A stretch of DNA of 64,000 nt. It comes from Monosporascus cannonballus (taxonomy: Eukaryota > Ascomycota > Sordariomycetes > Xylariales). Shown piece after piece: positions 34,101-46,775 of the stretch; position 1 is the first letter of the stretch; each line of letters starts with the position of its first letter. The DNA lies in assembly GCA_004154925.1 (NCBI GenBank), contig QJNS01000143.1, positions 62,001 to 126,000 of the forward strand, in the 5' to 3' direction. The position numbers and the translations under genes are program-made. A model generated the notes under the pieces. It was given only the letters and a program-made list of their open reading frames with translations, had not been told where the DNA came from and made no database searches.

Positions 34101-37100
34101 TTTAACCCCGTTTTTATTACCGTATTTATATTAATATAATTTATTTATTTTTTATCGTTACCGGAATCGCCGGCATCGCTAAAATATAATAATTTATAAT
34201 CCGACATTATAAGTAATATATTAGAACAAAAAATCGAAATAATAATTTTTATCAAAATTAAAAAATTACGTATTATAAATAAATAATATTTATCGGATAA
34301 TAATATTAATAATATATTAAAAAATAACTATAATATTAAATTAAAAAATAAAAAATAAAATTTCTTTAATTTTAATTAAAATCGATAACAAAAAACGTAT
34401 TTAATTTTAATACGGTATCGTAATTATAAAATATAATAATTATAAATATTTATATAATATTAATTAAAATTATTAATATATTATTTATTTATTAAATGCG
34501 TTATTTTTATTAATTTTTAATTCGTTAAATTTTATATAAAATATTAATTTATCTTAATCCAAATTAATTATATGTCGTAATAAATATATATTAAATTATT
34601 TCAAATTAAAAAATTAACGCAATTTTATATTACATAATTCGAATCATAATTTATTACGGTTATTAGCAAATTATCTTTTTAAATTTTAACTTTTAATTTA
34701 TAATATTAAAAATAAATTTTTTAAATTTTATTTTTTAACATTTCTTTCTAGTTCATCGTATTAATTTTTAAAATATTTTTTTTTAATTTTTATGGTATTT
34801 TGTTTCGGATTAAATAATTAGGATAAATAATTAATTATATAAATAAATAATTAATATAAATAATTTTTCGCCAATATTAAAAAAACTATTTTTTTACTAT
34901 TAATATAATTATTTTAGCGTCCGTTTTTTAAATATTAATTCGAAATATTTAAAATCTCGGATTTATAATAAATCCTTATTAATTATGTTTTATAACCTTA
35001 TTTTTTTATAATTAAGATTAATATTTATTGGCGTACGGTTTTAATTAATATTTTTCGAAACCGCCTATATATTTTGTTATTATTTTATTAAAAAGTTTAG
35101 TAATTATTTTTTTTGAGTTAAGACTTTTTAATTCTTTTAATAAAGATTAACGGCCGGATTTAACTTTTTTTTCTTTATCGCATTTTTTTTATCGGCGTAA
35201 TTAAATCCCCGGCTGGTTTTAAAAATTTCTTTATTTTTTCCCCGGCTGGTTTTAGGAATTCCTTTATATCAAAATTTTACATAAGTATAATAATAATTGA
35301 ATATTCCAGGTAACCGCTAAAATTTTTAATATTAATACCGAATATGCCGTAATATTTAAAAATCTAATTTTTATATAAAGTTATTTATTTAATAGTTAAT
35401 TACGTAAAATCGAAAATTGTTTTTATTTAATATTATAAAAATAACGTCAATATAATATATATTATAAGATATATTGTAATTCTGTATTTTTCTTAATCGG
35501 AATTATAAAATTATCATATTTTTAATATTATTCATATTATGCAAATCGTTATAAATTATAAATTCCAGAAAACAGCTAACGGCTCAAATTATATAATTTT
35601 TTTAAAAAATATACGTTAATTAAATTTATAATATAGAAAACGTTTAATTTACGGTTCTAAAAGTTTATTATTTAATAATCCGTATTATCTATATCGATAA
35701 TTTTATTATTATATTTTAATATAAAGAAAAAAATAAATAATATTATATATTATTTCATATTTTTTTCGGGATTTAATAAAAACAAAATTTGAAAATTATT
35801 AAAATATATAAATATATTTTTTATTAATATTTTATAAATTTTATATATATAATTAAAATTCCGAAATACGTATTTTAATATTATTTCGAAATTATTATAA
35901 ATATAATATACGTTAATATATATATAATAATAAATAATTTACGTTTTTTAGTATATAATAATAAAATTTACCTTATAAAAACTTTATAATATTAAAAATT
36001 TGTGAAATAATTATTTAATTTAAAAAAAGCTTATTTTATAAGTTAAAATAAAGCTTAAAAAACGATATATATAATAGAAAATAAAAGCATAACAATATTA
36101 TTACCATTAATATAATTTATATTAAAAATTAATTTACTGCCATTTTAATTTTTATATATGTTTTAATTTGTTATTAAATTACCATATATTTTTTTAAATA
36201 TAACTATCGTATTTTTTATTAAGTAATAATAATATTATTATAATAATTATATAATATTAAACATATATAAATAAGTAATTAAAATTAAAGAATTTAATAA
36301 TATTATAAATTTATTAATAGAAATTTAATTTAATTATAATTAAAAAAATAAATAAAAAATATAAAACATAATACATAAAGTAAAATTTATGAATTAAATA
36401 ATTACTAAATATATTATTAATATAAATATAAATATATAAAGCTTTATAATATATAAATAAAATTTATAAATAATTAATAAATTATGAAAATATTTTAAAA
36501 TAATGTATATAATTAAAATTATAATATATATAAATTTTAGATTTATTTAATTATAAATATGTAAATTATTAAATTTATATAAATTATTAAATATATTTTA
36601 AAAAAATTAATATTAATTTTTTTATAACAAAATAATAATGTAAAAAAAACTTAATAACTATATATATATTTTATCACATTTATATTTTATTATAAATTTC
36701 TTAATATAATTTCTAAAATTATTTCGATTAAATATATATTAAATATAATTATTATAATTATTAAATATATAATTACTATTATTTACTTAATTAAAATTTC
36801 ATATGATTTTAAATATTTATTTTATTTTAATATATAAAATTACGTTATTTATAACATAATAATTATTAATTAATTTTATTTTACTTAATACCCGAAATCC
36901 ATATTATGATATATATCTTTATATATTTTATGATATTATAAAAGATAAATAAATTCCTTGCCGATATAATAAAAATAATTTCGGTAATAATTCCTGATAA
37001 TATATCCCGAATAAACCTAAAAAGCTTTAGTCGCGCGGTTAAAAAAACTAAATCCATTAATAATATCCTCGAAAAATACTTTATTTCTGAAAAATAATCT

Positions 37101-37101
37101 A

Positions 37102-37260
37102 CTCTTAAAAAATAACTTTAAAAATAGATAATAAAATTTCGAATTAAAAAATAACCGAAATAAATACCAAAATAAAAATAATTTGCCCTTAAAAAATAAC
37201 CTTAAAAATAAGCAATAAAATCTTTAATTAAAAAATAACTAAAACCGGTACCAAAATAAC
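37102..37260. repeat. Two-copy tandem repeat, 84-bp period
   Basis: CTTAAAAAATAAC at about 37104 recurs 84 bases later at about 37188, and similarity continues through the whole unit to AAAATAACC near 37260. The period is a multiple of three. In the plus frame both copies read like LKNN(F/L)KN...LKNN.N(K/R)YQN, so it may be a degraded 28-residue protein repeat. Confidence 0.6.
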
Positions 37261-39837
37261 CTGTAATAAGGCGAAACCGATAACGTAATTCCGATTAAGA
37301 TATTTTTATATTAATTAAATAATATTCGATTATTTTAAGATATAAGATATTTTTAATAGAAAATATATATTATATATAACCGATTCCAAATACCAGATAT
37401 ATGTTATAAGGTTATATTAATATAACGGAAAATTGGAAAAAAATAAATACCTTATATTTTGGCATTAATACGAATATATATTAATTAAAAAATCTTATAA
37501 TTATTAAACATTTATGAATTTAATAATATTATGAAAACTTTATATTATAAATAAAATCTTTTATTATAGAAAAACACGGCATTTATATAAGTATTAAATA
37601 TTAATAATATAATTTAAAATATTTTTTATAATAATAACCGGCAAAATAAAATTTACGTTATATTAGATTATACCGGTCCTATAAGTTATTAAATTATTAA
37701 CTTAATTACGGATTTTCGATTAATTACGGTTTTCGTACTTTAATTAAAAAATTATATAAATTAAGTATTATATAAATAATACGAAAAAATATTTATAATT
37801 TTATAAATTAAATTGCTTAACTAAAAGTATATATATTATATAATTATTTTATAAATATTATAATTTACGGAATTATGAAAGTAATAAATTTGCAAATTAC
37901 GTATAAAAATATAACGAAAAATATTTATACGTAATTTTCAAATATTTAGTATTATTATATAATTTAAATAAAACTTTTCTAAAAAAAATTTAGAAATAAA
38001 TATTATGCCTAAAATAAATAAAAATTTAGGACCCGAAAACATAAAAAGAATTATTAATATATAAATTATAATAACGTATAAAAAAGGCAAAATAAAAAGA
38101 AAAATCTCAAAAAATATTTAAAAATATTAATTGGTAAATTAATTATAAACGAGATATATAAATTAATCCGAAATTATGCGTTATATTTAATTATAAATAA
38201 TATAATATTTTTATGCGATCTTATAAAAAATAAAACGTTTAAACGGAATATAATTAATTAAAATTATATAAATTATAAATTTAATTATTTATATTAATTT
38301 CGTTAATAAGTTTACCGTATATTATATCATAAAATATTATATTTTTATCCGTAATTTTATTACCGGAAATACATAAGTTTTATTAATATAATATTTAAAT
38401 AATCGTAATAATATATAAAATAATGCCGAGATTAATTAGTTAGGATTACGTAAATAACAAAATTATATTAATATTAAAATATAATATAAGTATTATATTA
38501 TTTATAAAAAATATAAAATAACAAAAAAATAAAAAATTATATTAACGGTTTATTTTCGTCCGATAAATCTTTATTTTGTTTATTTAACGATAACGACGAC
38601 AATAACAAACCATTTTAATTAGGAGTATTAATTAAGTTATCGATAATTTATATTATAAGATTATAACTTTTTTCCGTATGCAAAATATTACGGTTATCCG
38701 GAACCCAATTATCCTCAGTAAATTCGATATTAAAAATTTTTCGAATAATTATGTTAAAATTATTTATAAATTGAATTTCGTTTTTTGCCGTATTTAGCTA
38801 ATTAAGTTTACTTACGTTATTAATAATAAGTATAATATTATTAAAATTAACAAACTTAATTTTTATAGTTTTACGGCCTGCGGCCAAAATATTTTCGGAA
38901 TTTTAACCGTTTTTTTAAGTTTAAAACGGATATTTTTTAATAAATTAAAAATTCCGATATTAAAAATAAGCGCGCTTAAGGATTTCGTTATAAAAATCCC
39001 GAATAACGTAACGCTTATTTTGCGAAAAAATATAACGGATATAAAATTCGCATTATAAAGATATATAATGCCTAATTAAAAACGAATTTCGGAAAAAAAT
39101 AATATTAATATTATATATATTATTTTTCGACCGGCGGAATTCGTTAGCAAATTACAAGTTATAATATTCGCCCTTTCGATTAAATATTTCTCATATTCTT
39201 TTGCTGGATTTTGTCGGAATTAAATTTAATATTAAGATCAAGTTAATAAATATTTAATTTAATATTATAAAACGTAATATTTAATTAAAGTTAAATTTTT
39301 TTACCGTAATTAAATTAACCGGCCTTATAAAAAAATAATAATATCGATATTAATTACTTAATATAATGAATATTATTATATTATATAATATACGAAAAAT
39401 ATAAATAAACTTAAATTTCTTAAAAAAATAATAATTTCGAAATTCTTTATTAATAAAAACAGTATCGATTAACGGTTAGCTATTATTTTTAATAAGGTTA
39501 AAAAATGATTACTTTATAAAATATCGGCCGTATTAAAAATATTTCCGGTTCTGCAATTATCTAATAAAAAGGTTTTATTTGATACGTTTTAATCAAATTA
39601 CGTTATTTAAAAAGTAATATAAATAAGCTATATTTTTAAATTAAAAGATAAAATATTTACAAATTGTTCGTTAAGTTATTTTTATTATTAAGTAATATAT
39701 TATTAATAAATAATAATAAAAGATTTTCGTTAAAAAAATCCTTATTTGTTAATACGTTTTAATTAAAACTTTGTAATATCTTCTTTATTTATCCGGCATA
39801 ACCAAAATATTTAAAAATTATTTTATACATAATAGAT

Positions 39838-40065
39838 TTAAATTTGATAACTGTTAACCGAGAACATATATATTCTATAAATTCGGTAAATTCGGTTTTC
39901 GAATAAAAAAATTTCGATCAAAATATTCCGGAAAATTCCATATACGTTAAACGTTTTTATTTTAAATAATTCATATTGGATACGTAATTCCTCCAAAAAT
40001 AACGTAAATATACAAATATTGTATATATAAAAGATAAAAGGTTTAAAAAAGTAAAATTTCGGCAA
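39838..40065 (-). pseudogene. Weak Ty1/copia integrase-like fragment
   Basis: The minus-strand reading FLEELRIQYELFKIKTFNVY followed by GIFRNILIEI resembles the copia integrase stretch before and after the QNGxxER motif. A later minus-strand piece KYFGYAG recalls the conserved FGC box that follows it. The key residues are not preserved, so this is a suggestion only. If right, the element in this block is copia-like and runs right to left. Confidence 0.2.
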
Positions 40066-41841
40066 TTTTTAATATAATTATATTATTTTATTTAAAAATT
40101 AATAATCCGTTTTTAAAATTACTTATATTTTATGCGTTTCGGCTATATTATCGGGCTAATAAGTACGCATAAATATTAGTAAAAAATTTATCTGTATATA
40201 GAATAAAGTAAAAATAAAAAAAACTGCCGTTTTTTATCGTATAAATCGGCTATTTCGGCTTAATTAACTTATATATTCCAAATATAACTAATTATTTTTT
40301 AATATCCATAAATAAGATAAAAACGTTCCGAAAACTAATAATTTTTTTTAAATTTACATATCTCTTAAAAAACTTTTCAGTAAACGTTATAAGTATTGTC
40401 GATAATATTTTTATATTCGTTAATTGTACTTAACGAAATCAAACGGCATTTATTATACGGAATATGTTTTAATTTAGAAAAACCGGAAAATTTTTATTTA
40501 TTACGTTTATAAAATGTATTAATAAAAGTAAAGAATAAAATCCGGATAATATTAATTACAAATTATTAAGAAATATTAGGTGGTACCAGATATCATTATA
40601 ATATTTTATAAAATTATTTTATTTTGTAATATTAATTAGGCCGGAATATAAATTTTTTAACTTTTTTTAAGATACAGCTATAATAACGGATAAGGGCGGT
40701 AATAATATTTTGTATAACGGTACCATATTAAAACGTTATATTACGAACATAATTTTAAATATTAAGGTTATCGTACTAATATATAATATTACCTTATTAT
40801 ACCTAGCTATAAAAAGTAACTTATCTTAATTAAAATTATATGATTATGAAAAAATTAATACGATTATTTTAATTTTTTCCGTTAACCAAATTATATCTTT
40901 ATTTAACGTATAATAGCTTTCGTAAATACTTAATTACCTTAATATATTAATATTATTTCGTAATAAATCCGAAAATACTAAAAACCTGCTTAATAAATAA
41001 AGTAAATAATTATTATTAATTTTAAAAATTATTTTAACCATAATAGTTAAAATTATAAAAAATATATATAAAAATATCCAAATCGTTATTATTACGAAAT
41101 TATTTCGTTTTTCGTTTCGTATTATATAATTGTCATTTTTAAAAATATATAATTACGTGGTTTAAAAGTTTAAATTAATTAAAGGTATACGTTTTTATAA
41201 AATATTAATTTTTATTTAAAATAATATGAAATATTTTAACTTCGAATAATACCTTTTCCGACAGGCGACAAAATTCAGGCCTTTTTGCGAAAATTATAAG
41301 CTTCCCGTATAATATATTATGGTATTTACATATAACGAGGTCTTAATTAGCTGGAATCAAAAATTCCTGCTAACTTTCGCATATTAACAGCTTTTCGCGC
41401 ATTTGTTTTTCTTTTAAAACTTTAATTAATCGGTTAATTCGAACGGTCGAACAGGTAATTCGGCTTAAATCGTCGCAAAAAACCCAATTACGAACAAAAT
41501 TTTTAAACGTTATATTAATTTTTTTTATATTAATACCAGAAATTTAAGGTACGCGTACGTATATTTTATTCTAAGGGCGTGGCCCGGTAAAACTGGAAAA
41601 ATTCGAATTTATCGTATTCTGAAAAAGAAGATAATAACGTAACGAGTTCGGGCTGCAACTATTATACGCGTTAAAGTTTAAAAATAGCAAATAGGTCCTA
41701 ATCAGGACCAGAATAGTATTAATGATAAGCCATGGCAGAAATAATAATATATATATATATTTATAAAAAAACGTTTTGTTATTAAATTATTACGAATTTT
41801 CGTTTTTTTGAAGAGGTAAATGTACTAAATAAAGCCGTTTT

Positions 41842-41983
41842 TACGTAATTATAACTTAGGCCTCATTGGCTCGTTACGGGGATTTGGGATTTGATTGGTT
41901 AATATTTAGCGTTATAGAGCGATACTTGAGTGACTTTGAAGAAATTGGGAAAACGAGCCAGGGAGGCCTGAGCTAGCTGAGGT
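41842..41983 (+). repeat. Small TIR repeat (MITE-like), intact copy
   Basis: The inverted ends are AGGCCTCATTGGCTCGTT near 41858 and AACGAGCCAGGGAGGCCT near 41952-41969. The approximately 140-bp unit is much richer in G and C than its surroundings. The same unit, reverse-complemented, occurs at 58371-58403 plus 63888-64000, where an LTR element splits it. Between copies the sequence is about 90 percent identical and most differences are transitions. It is too short to code. Confidence 0.75.
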
Positions 41984-41985
41984 AA

Positions 41986-42019
41986 GCCGTAACCACAGCT
42001 ATAGCTTTTAATCAAGAAG
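41986..42019 (+). repeat. 34-bp repeat, copy 2
   Basis: Second copy of the sequence at 31068-31101, same orientation, two G-to-A differences. It directly abuts the right end of the MITE-like repeat. Confidence 0.7.
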
Positions 42020-42531
42020 CACACTCGATCCCTTGTTATATTGTAGGAGGGGCATTCTTATTTAGTGTACCCAATACTTGTTAATATTTTTTGCTCGCAC
42101 AATACTGATATATACAGATACTTATTATATGGCAATATTATATTTAAATAACAGCGTTTTCATTGATCTATTTATTGCTGTATAAACTATTGCTTATAAC
42201 GCTATAGTTATAGAATAGATGTTGAAGTTATTGTAATATCGAAGTTCTACTTAGTAGTATAGTGGAGCCCCTTCTATAACAAAAGATTAAGTGTGTATAT
42301 TAGAGATTTAATATATTAATCCCATCTTTTGAAAATCTTATTTATAAAAAACACAAGATAAATCTGAGTTCAAGTCTTATTTTTCAAGCTGAGCAAAATG
42401 CAGTACGCAGGAGTATTTAATGTTAATTTCTCCACTAGGCCTAACATTTCTCTTATGAAGTTAATACGTCGAATTTTATAAAATTTGTATGGAAAAATAT
42501 ATTATTAATTTATTGTTTTTTCAATAATGCT
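42020..42531. other. Moderately AT-rich spacer with Pol III promoter-like boxes
   Basis: Composition is intermediate, less extreme than the flanking blocks. No protein frame is supported. It contains the Pol III-like unit at 42251-42384 and ends at the CTATC target duplication of the gypsy element. Confidence 0.45.
42251..42384 (+). other. Possible tRNA-derived Pol III unit (SINE or tRNA relic)
   Basis: TAGTATAGTGG at 42255-42265 fits the A-box consensus TRGYNNARNNG. GTTCAAGTC at 42368-42376 fits the B-box consensus GWTCRANNC. TTTTT at 42380-42384 would terminate Pol III. The box spacing (about 100 bp) allows an intron. No acceptor stem closes, so it is not a working tRNA. A RIP-damaged tRNA or a tRNA-related SINE is the likely source. 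Confidence 0.35.
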
Positions 42532-42536
42532 CTATC

Positions 42537-42804
42537 TGTGACGGCTAGGCGGTTTAACTAATAATTAAACCTTAATCGTGCGGATTTATATTAATAAAAG
42601 TATCGTAAGATTTTAAATAATATATATAATAACGTATTATATTCGGGCGTAATTCTTATTAATCTTAATGCTCGTTAAATTCGTTAACGATTTTCGCGAT
42701 TTAGGATTTGCTAAACTCGCTAGCGATCCTCGCGATCACGTGATTTAAAACGTCCCACTCTTTTCTGACCGTTTTTAGTTGTGCCAAGCTGTTAGGTCAT
42801 AATA
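42537..42804 (-). repeat. 3' LTR of the minus-strand gypsy element
   Basis: 268 bp. It shares with 48892-49289 the segments GTATTATATTCGGGCGTAAT, GCGATCACGTGATTT and AGTTGTGCCAAG. About 85 bp present in the other LTR are missing here. TG at the left end and the RIP-altered ATA (for ACA) at the right end are the LTR termini. Confidence 0.85.
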
Positions 42805-43208
42805 CGATCTTTTCTTTTCTAGGATTTTCGTCTTGAAAATTAACTTGTAAATACCTATCTCAAAATATCTTTTCGCGTTCGGAAATACGCTAAACTTTCC
42901 TTCAAGGTAAAAATCGCGTAACGTAATTCACTTTTAGCCGCCGTTTTGTCGGCTAATCCTCGTCAAATAGCGTTTTGTTCGAATTACGAACGGCGGAAAC
43001 TTAAATACAAATTATTCGAAAAAGATTTTTCTCGTTATTTTTCGTACGTTCGATATTAATAGGCCAACTATAACGTTCGTAGGCTTAATCCCAAATAACT
43101 TTAAAAAATTACCGCCTAATATCGCAAACTTAAGAAAAAATTAAAGGCCGCCATAAAAATTCAAAAATTTGCCAAGGCTTATACCCGTCGTATTCGAAAA
43201 CAAAAAAA

Positions 43209-43457
43209 ATGTGGTATAACAAAATAATAAAAGCCATATCCCGTGATATCGACAATCTGGAAAAATTAAAAAAGCTGGAGCGTTAAAAAAAACAGGTCGA
43301 ACTGGAGGCCGTTAAGATTACGTCGGCAAAGGCCGTATTTTTCTTTAATTAGTCCAACCTTAAGTCCACCAATTGGTCGTCTATTAATTAGGGGACCTTT
43401 GATCTTGTTAACTTCGACGTTACTGATAAAAGTTTTTCAACAGGCGCTGGGCGCTAA
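43209..43457 (+). pseudogene. Plus-strand coding-like relic inside the gypsy 3' region
   Basis: A plus-strand frame reads MWYNKIIKAISRDIDNLEKL then KKLER, stop, KKQVELEAVKITSAKAVFFF, and ends at TAA near 43457. Its three internal stops are TAA or TAG codons one C-to-T step from CAA/CAG. The charged, Lys/Glu-rich style and the retained G and C bases suggest the C-terminus of a real protein antisense to the gypsy pol. Upstream (42.9-43.2 kb) other frames also look coding (QKFAKAYTRRIRKQKK). Family unknown; an older transposase or a captured gene are options. Confidence 0.35.
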
Positions 43458-44250
43458 TAAGATTTTTGTTAGGTTCTCAGGTATTTTCGGAGTCCGGATA
43501 TTTTTTCCACTTAATTAAGTACCGAGTAAGTCCGTTTTATTTTCGTATATCGAGAATTTTCTCCATTTTATATATTTGTTCGTTTTCTATTTCTATATTA
43601 TCTTATGCCGTATATATCTTAATTATATCTGCTATTAATTCGAATAAAGAAATATAAAAAATTAAACAAAATGTAATGTTTAATAAAAGTTTTAATTAAT
43701 AAATATTTTCTGAGATTTTCTTAAAAATTTTATATAAACCGATATATTTAAAATCGAGTTTTTTATTAGGTCGTTTTATTTAAATATTTTTAATGAAGCA
43801 AAAAATTATTTCCCTTTTTTAAAAAAATATTTTTTAACCTTTTTTAATTATAATACTTATTTATTTAATTCAGTACGAATTCCAGTTTTATTTTTATTTC
43901 CTAATATAATTATCGTAATTATTTTAATGTAAAAACTATTTTGATATTAATTGAACCATCGTCGCGTACTTTTCTGTAAGTTTTTAAAATAAAATCAAAA
44001 TTTACGTTCGTTAATATTATTTTAATATTTTCGTAATAATTGATATTATAAGTTAATTAAGTAATAAATAATTTCTTAACCTAATTATTTTATTCGCAAT
44101 TAATATAATATCGTAAGTAAATTTTTAAAATTTAATTTATTCGTTTTATTTATTTATTTATTTAATGTTTAAATACGTTAAATAATTTGTGATTCAGGCC
44201 GATTTATATTACAAGGCCTTATTAAAAATTTGATGCAAATATTAATCTTT

Positions 44251-44404
44251 TATTTAAGGTAATTTCTATAAGTAATCCGTATATATTTAAAATATATTTT
44301 AAAAAAATATACAACATTTGTTCGGCATTTATATCCCTATAATATAGTAGAAAATAGGAAAACTTCGTAAATCCATCGACGATAACGAAAATACTATCGT
44401 AATA
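44251..44404 (-). pseudogene. Gypsy integrase core fragment
   Basis: The minus-strand reading ILVIVDGFTKFSYFLLYYRD then INAEQMLYIFLKYILNIYGL matches the gypsy integrase core pattern (VIVDRLTKMAHY..., AE..A..F...V...HG). It includes the catalytic Asp of VDGFTK. Part of the element 42537-49289. Confidence 0.75.
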
Positions 44405-44863
44405 TATTTCTGTAGCTAATCCTTTGGATATAAAAAGTTTGGTAATAAAATTGAATATGATTAAATATTATGGTCGTTTTGCAATTAGTAATAGCTATAA
44501 TTTTTCGTATAGTTTATGTTGTCGAGATTTTGTTTTAGCGCAAATATTGTATTACGATATAATTTTCTATATTATTAATTTTATTTTAAGAAAACAATAT
44601 GTGTATCGGAATTATTTTAAGATTTTATGGATTTCTGGATATTCATATAGCTGATATTCGTATATATTTTGTATTAAACTTTTCTGGTATTTTTCTGGAA
44701 TTTGTATCTTATTCGTTTTTTTTAGTTTTCTGGGAAACCGTTATTATATTACTAGATTTTCTGACATATGTCGAAAGGTCCTGCTCGAATTATCGTAATC
44801 TGTCGCGGACATAAATATTTTTATAATAATATTAAAGATTATATAGCTAATTTTGACCAATTT

Positions 44864-44953
44864 CTTTTTAAAATCTGGTTGCTTACTTAACATATTTGCT
44901 TTATTATTTTTGAAGTTTTTTTTGTAAGTAATAACGAAATCAAAATTCGCCAA
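44864..44953 (-). pseudogene. Gypsy RNase H C-terminal fragment
   Basis: Reads ANFDFVITYKKNFKNNKANM then LSKQPDF, the conserved end of the gypsy RNase H domain (YDF.I.Y..GK.N..AD.LSR.PD). It lies between the reverse transcriptase and integrase pieces, as expected for Ty3/gypsy. Confidence 0.85.
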
Positions 44954-45649
44954 TTTTTTCGCGTAACAAAATTATCGTTCTATAAATTCCTTAATTACAA
45001 TAAATTAGATAAAATTTTAATAATCCGTATAAATTTTAACATAATATAAGTTTTCTTTTAAGAAATGCCTACATTTTCGAAATGCTATAATAATAGCTAT
45101 AAATTCCTTATCTGGAATACCGTAATTAAGCTTAGTTTTTGTAACTTATACAAAAAAATATAATAAGGTGCAGTTTGCCTCGATTATTTTGTTATCCGAT
45201 TATTACGTTTAACGTATAATCCGAAATATTGGTTTTTAATTTAACGAAGCGGTTTAAATCCTATATAATTAATTTTGATTCGTTAATAATTATATTTTTA
45301 ATAGCTGAAAATGCTTTTCCCGTATCTGGCGTTTATTTGAACTTTTTTTTTCGTAAAATTCGTTAAAGGTATGGCGATTTTGCTAAAGTTTCGAATAAAT
45401 TTCCTGTAATAGTTGGCGAATCCAAGGAATGCTTGTACCTTTTTGACCGTCGTTAGCGTCTGCTATTCTGTAATTATAGCAATTTTTTTGGGGTCCATCC
45501 TGATATATTCTGAGGTAATGATATATCCCAGATATTTTATTTTTTTATTTGTAAAATTACCTTTTTTTTGCGTTAACAAATAACTTTGCATTTTGTAAAA
45601 TTTGAAAAACTTTATAAACGTATCTTATATACGCTTTTTTCGTCTTTAA

Positions 45650-45694
45650 GAAAATAAGAATGTCGTCGAAATAGCAAACGACGAAAATATCGAG
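45650..45694 (-). pseudogene. Gypsy reverse transcriptase catalytic box
   Basis: LDIFVVCYFDDILIF on the minus strand is the YxDD box of the reverse transcriptase (usual gypsy form VVYLDDILIFS). It fixes the strand and class of the element. Confidence 0.9.
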
Positions 45695-46711
45695 GTATTT
45701 TCGTAGCATATAATTAATTATTTGTTAAAAGGTTACCGGTATATTAATAAGTTTTATTAGTATAACTAAATACTTAAATAATCTGTATTTTATTTTAAAA
45801 GTTGTTTTTTATTCGTATTTTTTTTAACTTTAATAAGGTTATATTTATCTTTAAAATCGAATACTGTGAATTATTTAGCTTTATAAAATCGGGTTTTTAT
45901 TTCTGTAATTAAAAATAATAATGGTCGATATTTAATAGTAATATCGTTTAATTATTGATAATTAACCATAAATCGCAGTTTTTTGTTTTTTTCGAAACAA
46001 AAAATATAAGGTACTTTGCTAGTAACTTCAAAGGTCGAATTTATTTTTTATAGCCGATTTTTCAAGTATTCTTTAAAAGTACGCCATTCGTTTCCGCTAA
46101 AATTGTAAATAAGGTAAAACTTTATTAAAGATCTTTCCTTGAAGATTATCTTATAGTCCTATTTGCTATATTTTAGTAACTTCGTATCGAGCTTCTTTTT
46201 GAAAAATTGCTTATATTTATAGTACTATAGTAATATATTAGTTAAATTTTCTAATTTTTGAGGTTACTGTTCTAGGTCGTTATTTAGTTACTTTAATTTC
46301 GTTCTAATGGTAATAATAATACGTCGTATTTTTCTTTAATGCCCGTTTTCTTTTTTGTGTTTTGTTTCTTTAGATAATAAGGTTTCTATCGTATTCTTAT
46401 ACTTGCATTCGTCGTTATCATCGATCGAATGTTAAGATCTTAATTTTTTTTTGTCCGTTAATAGGGTATAAGGTAAATCTTACCTAGCTAGTTTTTCTAT
46501 TAATCAAAACTCCGTATTAGTATATCTATAGTAATCTTAAGATTATATCGTAATTCTTAAATAGAATAATATCGAAATCGATTATCTGGTATCATTGTTA
46601 AACAAAAATCTCGAAGTAATTAATTTCGCGTATGACTTTTTTCGTTATCGTAAGCGAATTCCTAACTTTCGATATTTGTCGTTATGTAAGGTTTTAATTT
46701 GTATCTGTATA

Positions 46712-46775
46712 GCAATTTGAGCTTATTAACCATATCTGATGCAATATAATTTCCGCCTAAAGCTCCGTAATCTAC
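46712..46775 (-). pseudogene. Gypsy aspartic protease fragment
   Basis: Reads VDYGALGGNYIASDMVNKLK on the minus strand, matching the D-x-G-A-x-G-N-[FY]-I active-site region of fungal gypsy proteases. The Tyr after the catalytic Asp can arise from Cys (TGC to TAC) by RIP at CpA on the other strand. Confidence 0.75.

Larger units (their letters stand above)
31180..41841. mobile_element. Extremely AT-rich RIP-altered repeat block, elements unassigned
   Basis: Composition changes abruptly near 31.18 kb to runs of A/T with few C or G. Most remaining C bases stand in CpG, the expected residue after C-to-T change at CpA. No open frame is gene-like and stops occur in every frame. This is what RIP leaves of long multicopy transposons. 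GC rises slightly at 35.1-35.3 kb (a GGCTGGTTTTA word occurs twice, 35213 and 35244) and 38.5-41.7 kb. I could not define terminal repeats for an element here other than the shared 34-bp motif. A weak copia-like integrase reading on the minus strand is given separately. Confidence 0.7.

Noticed and set aside
31180..41841. A/T block as a mitochondrial insertion or centromeric satellite
   Set aside because: No mitochondrial gene is readable and no regular satellite period is apparent. The CpG-restricted cytosines and neighbouring RIP-altered LTR elements are better explained by RIP of transposons.
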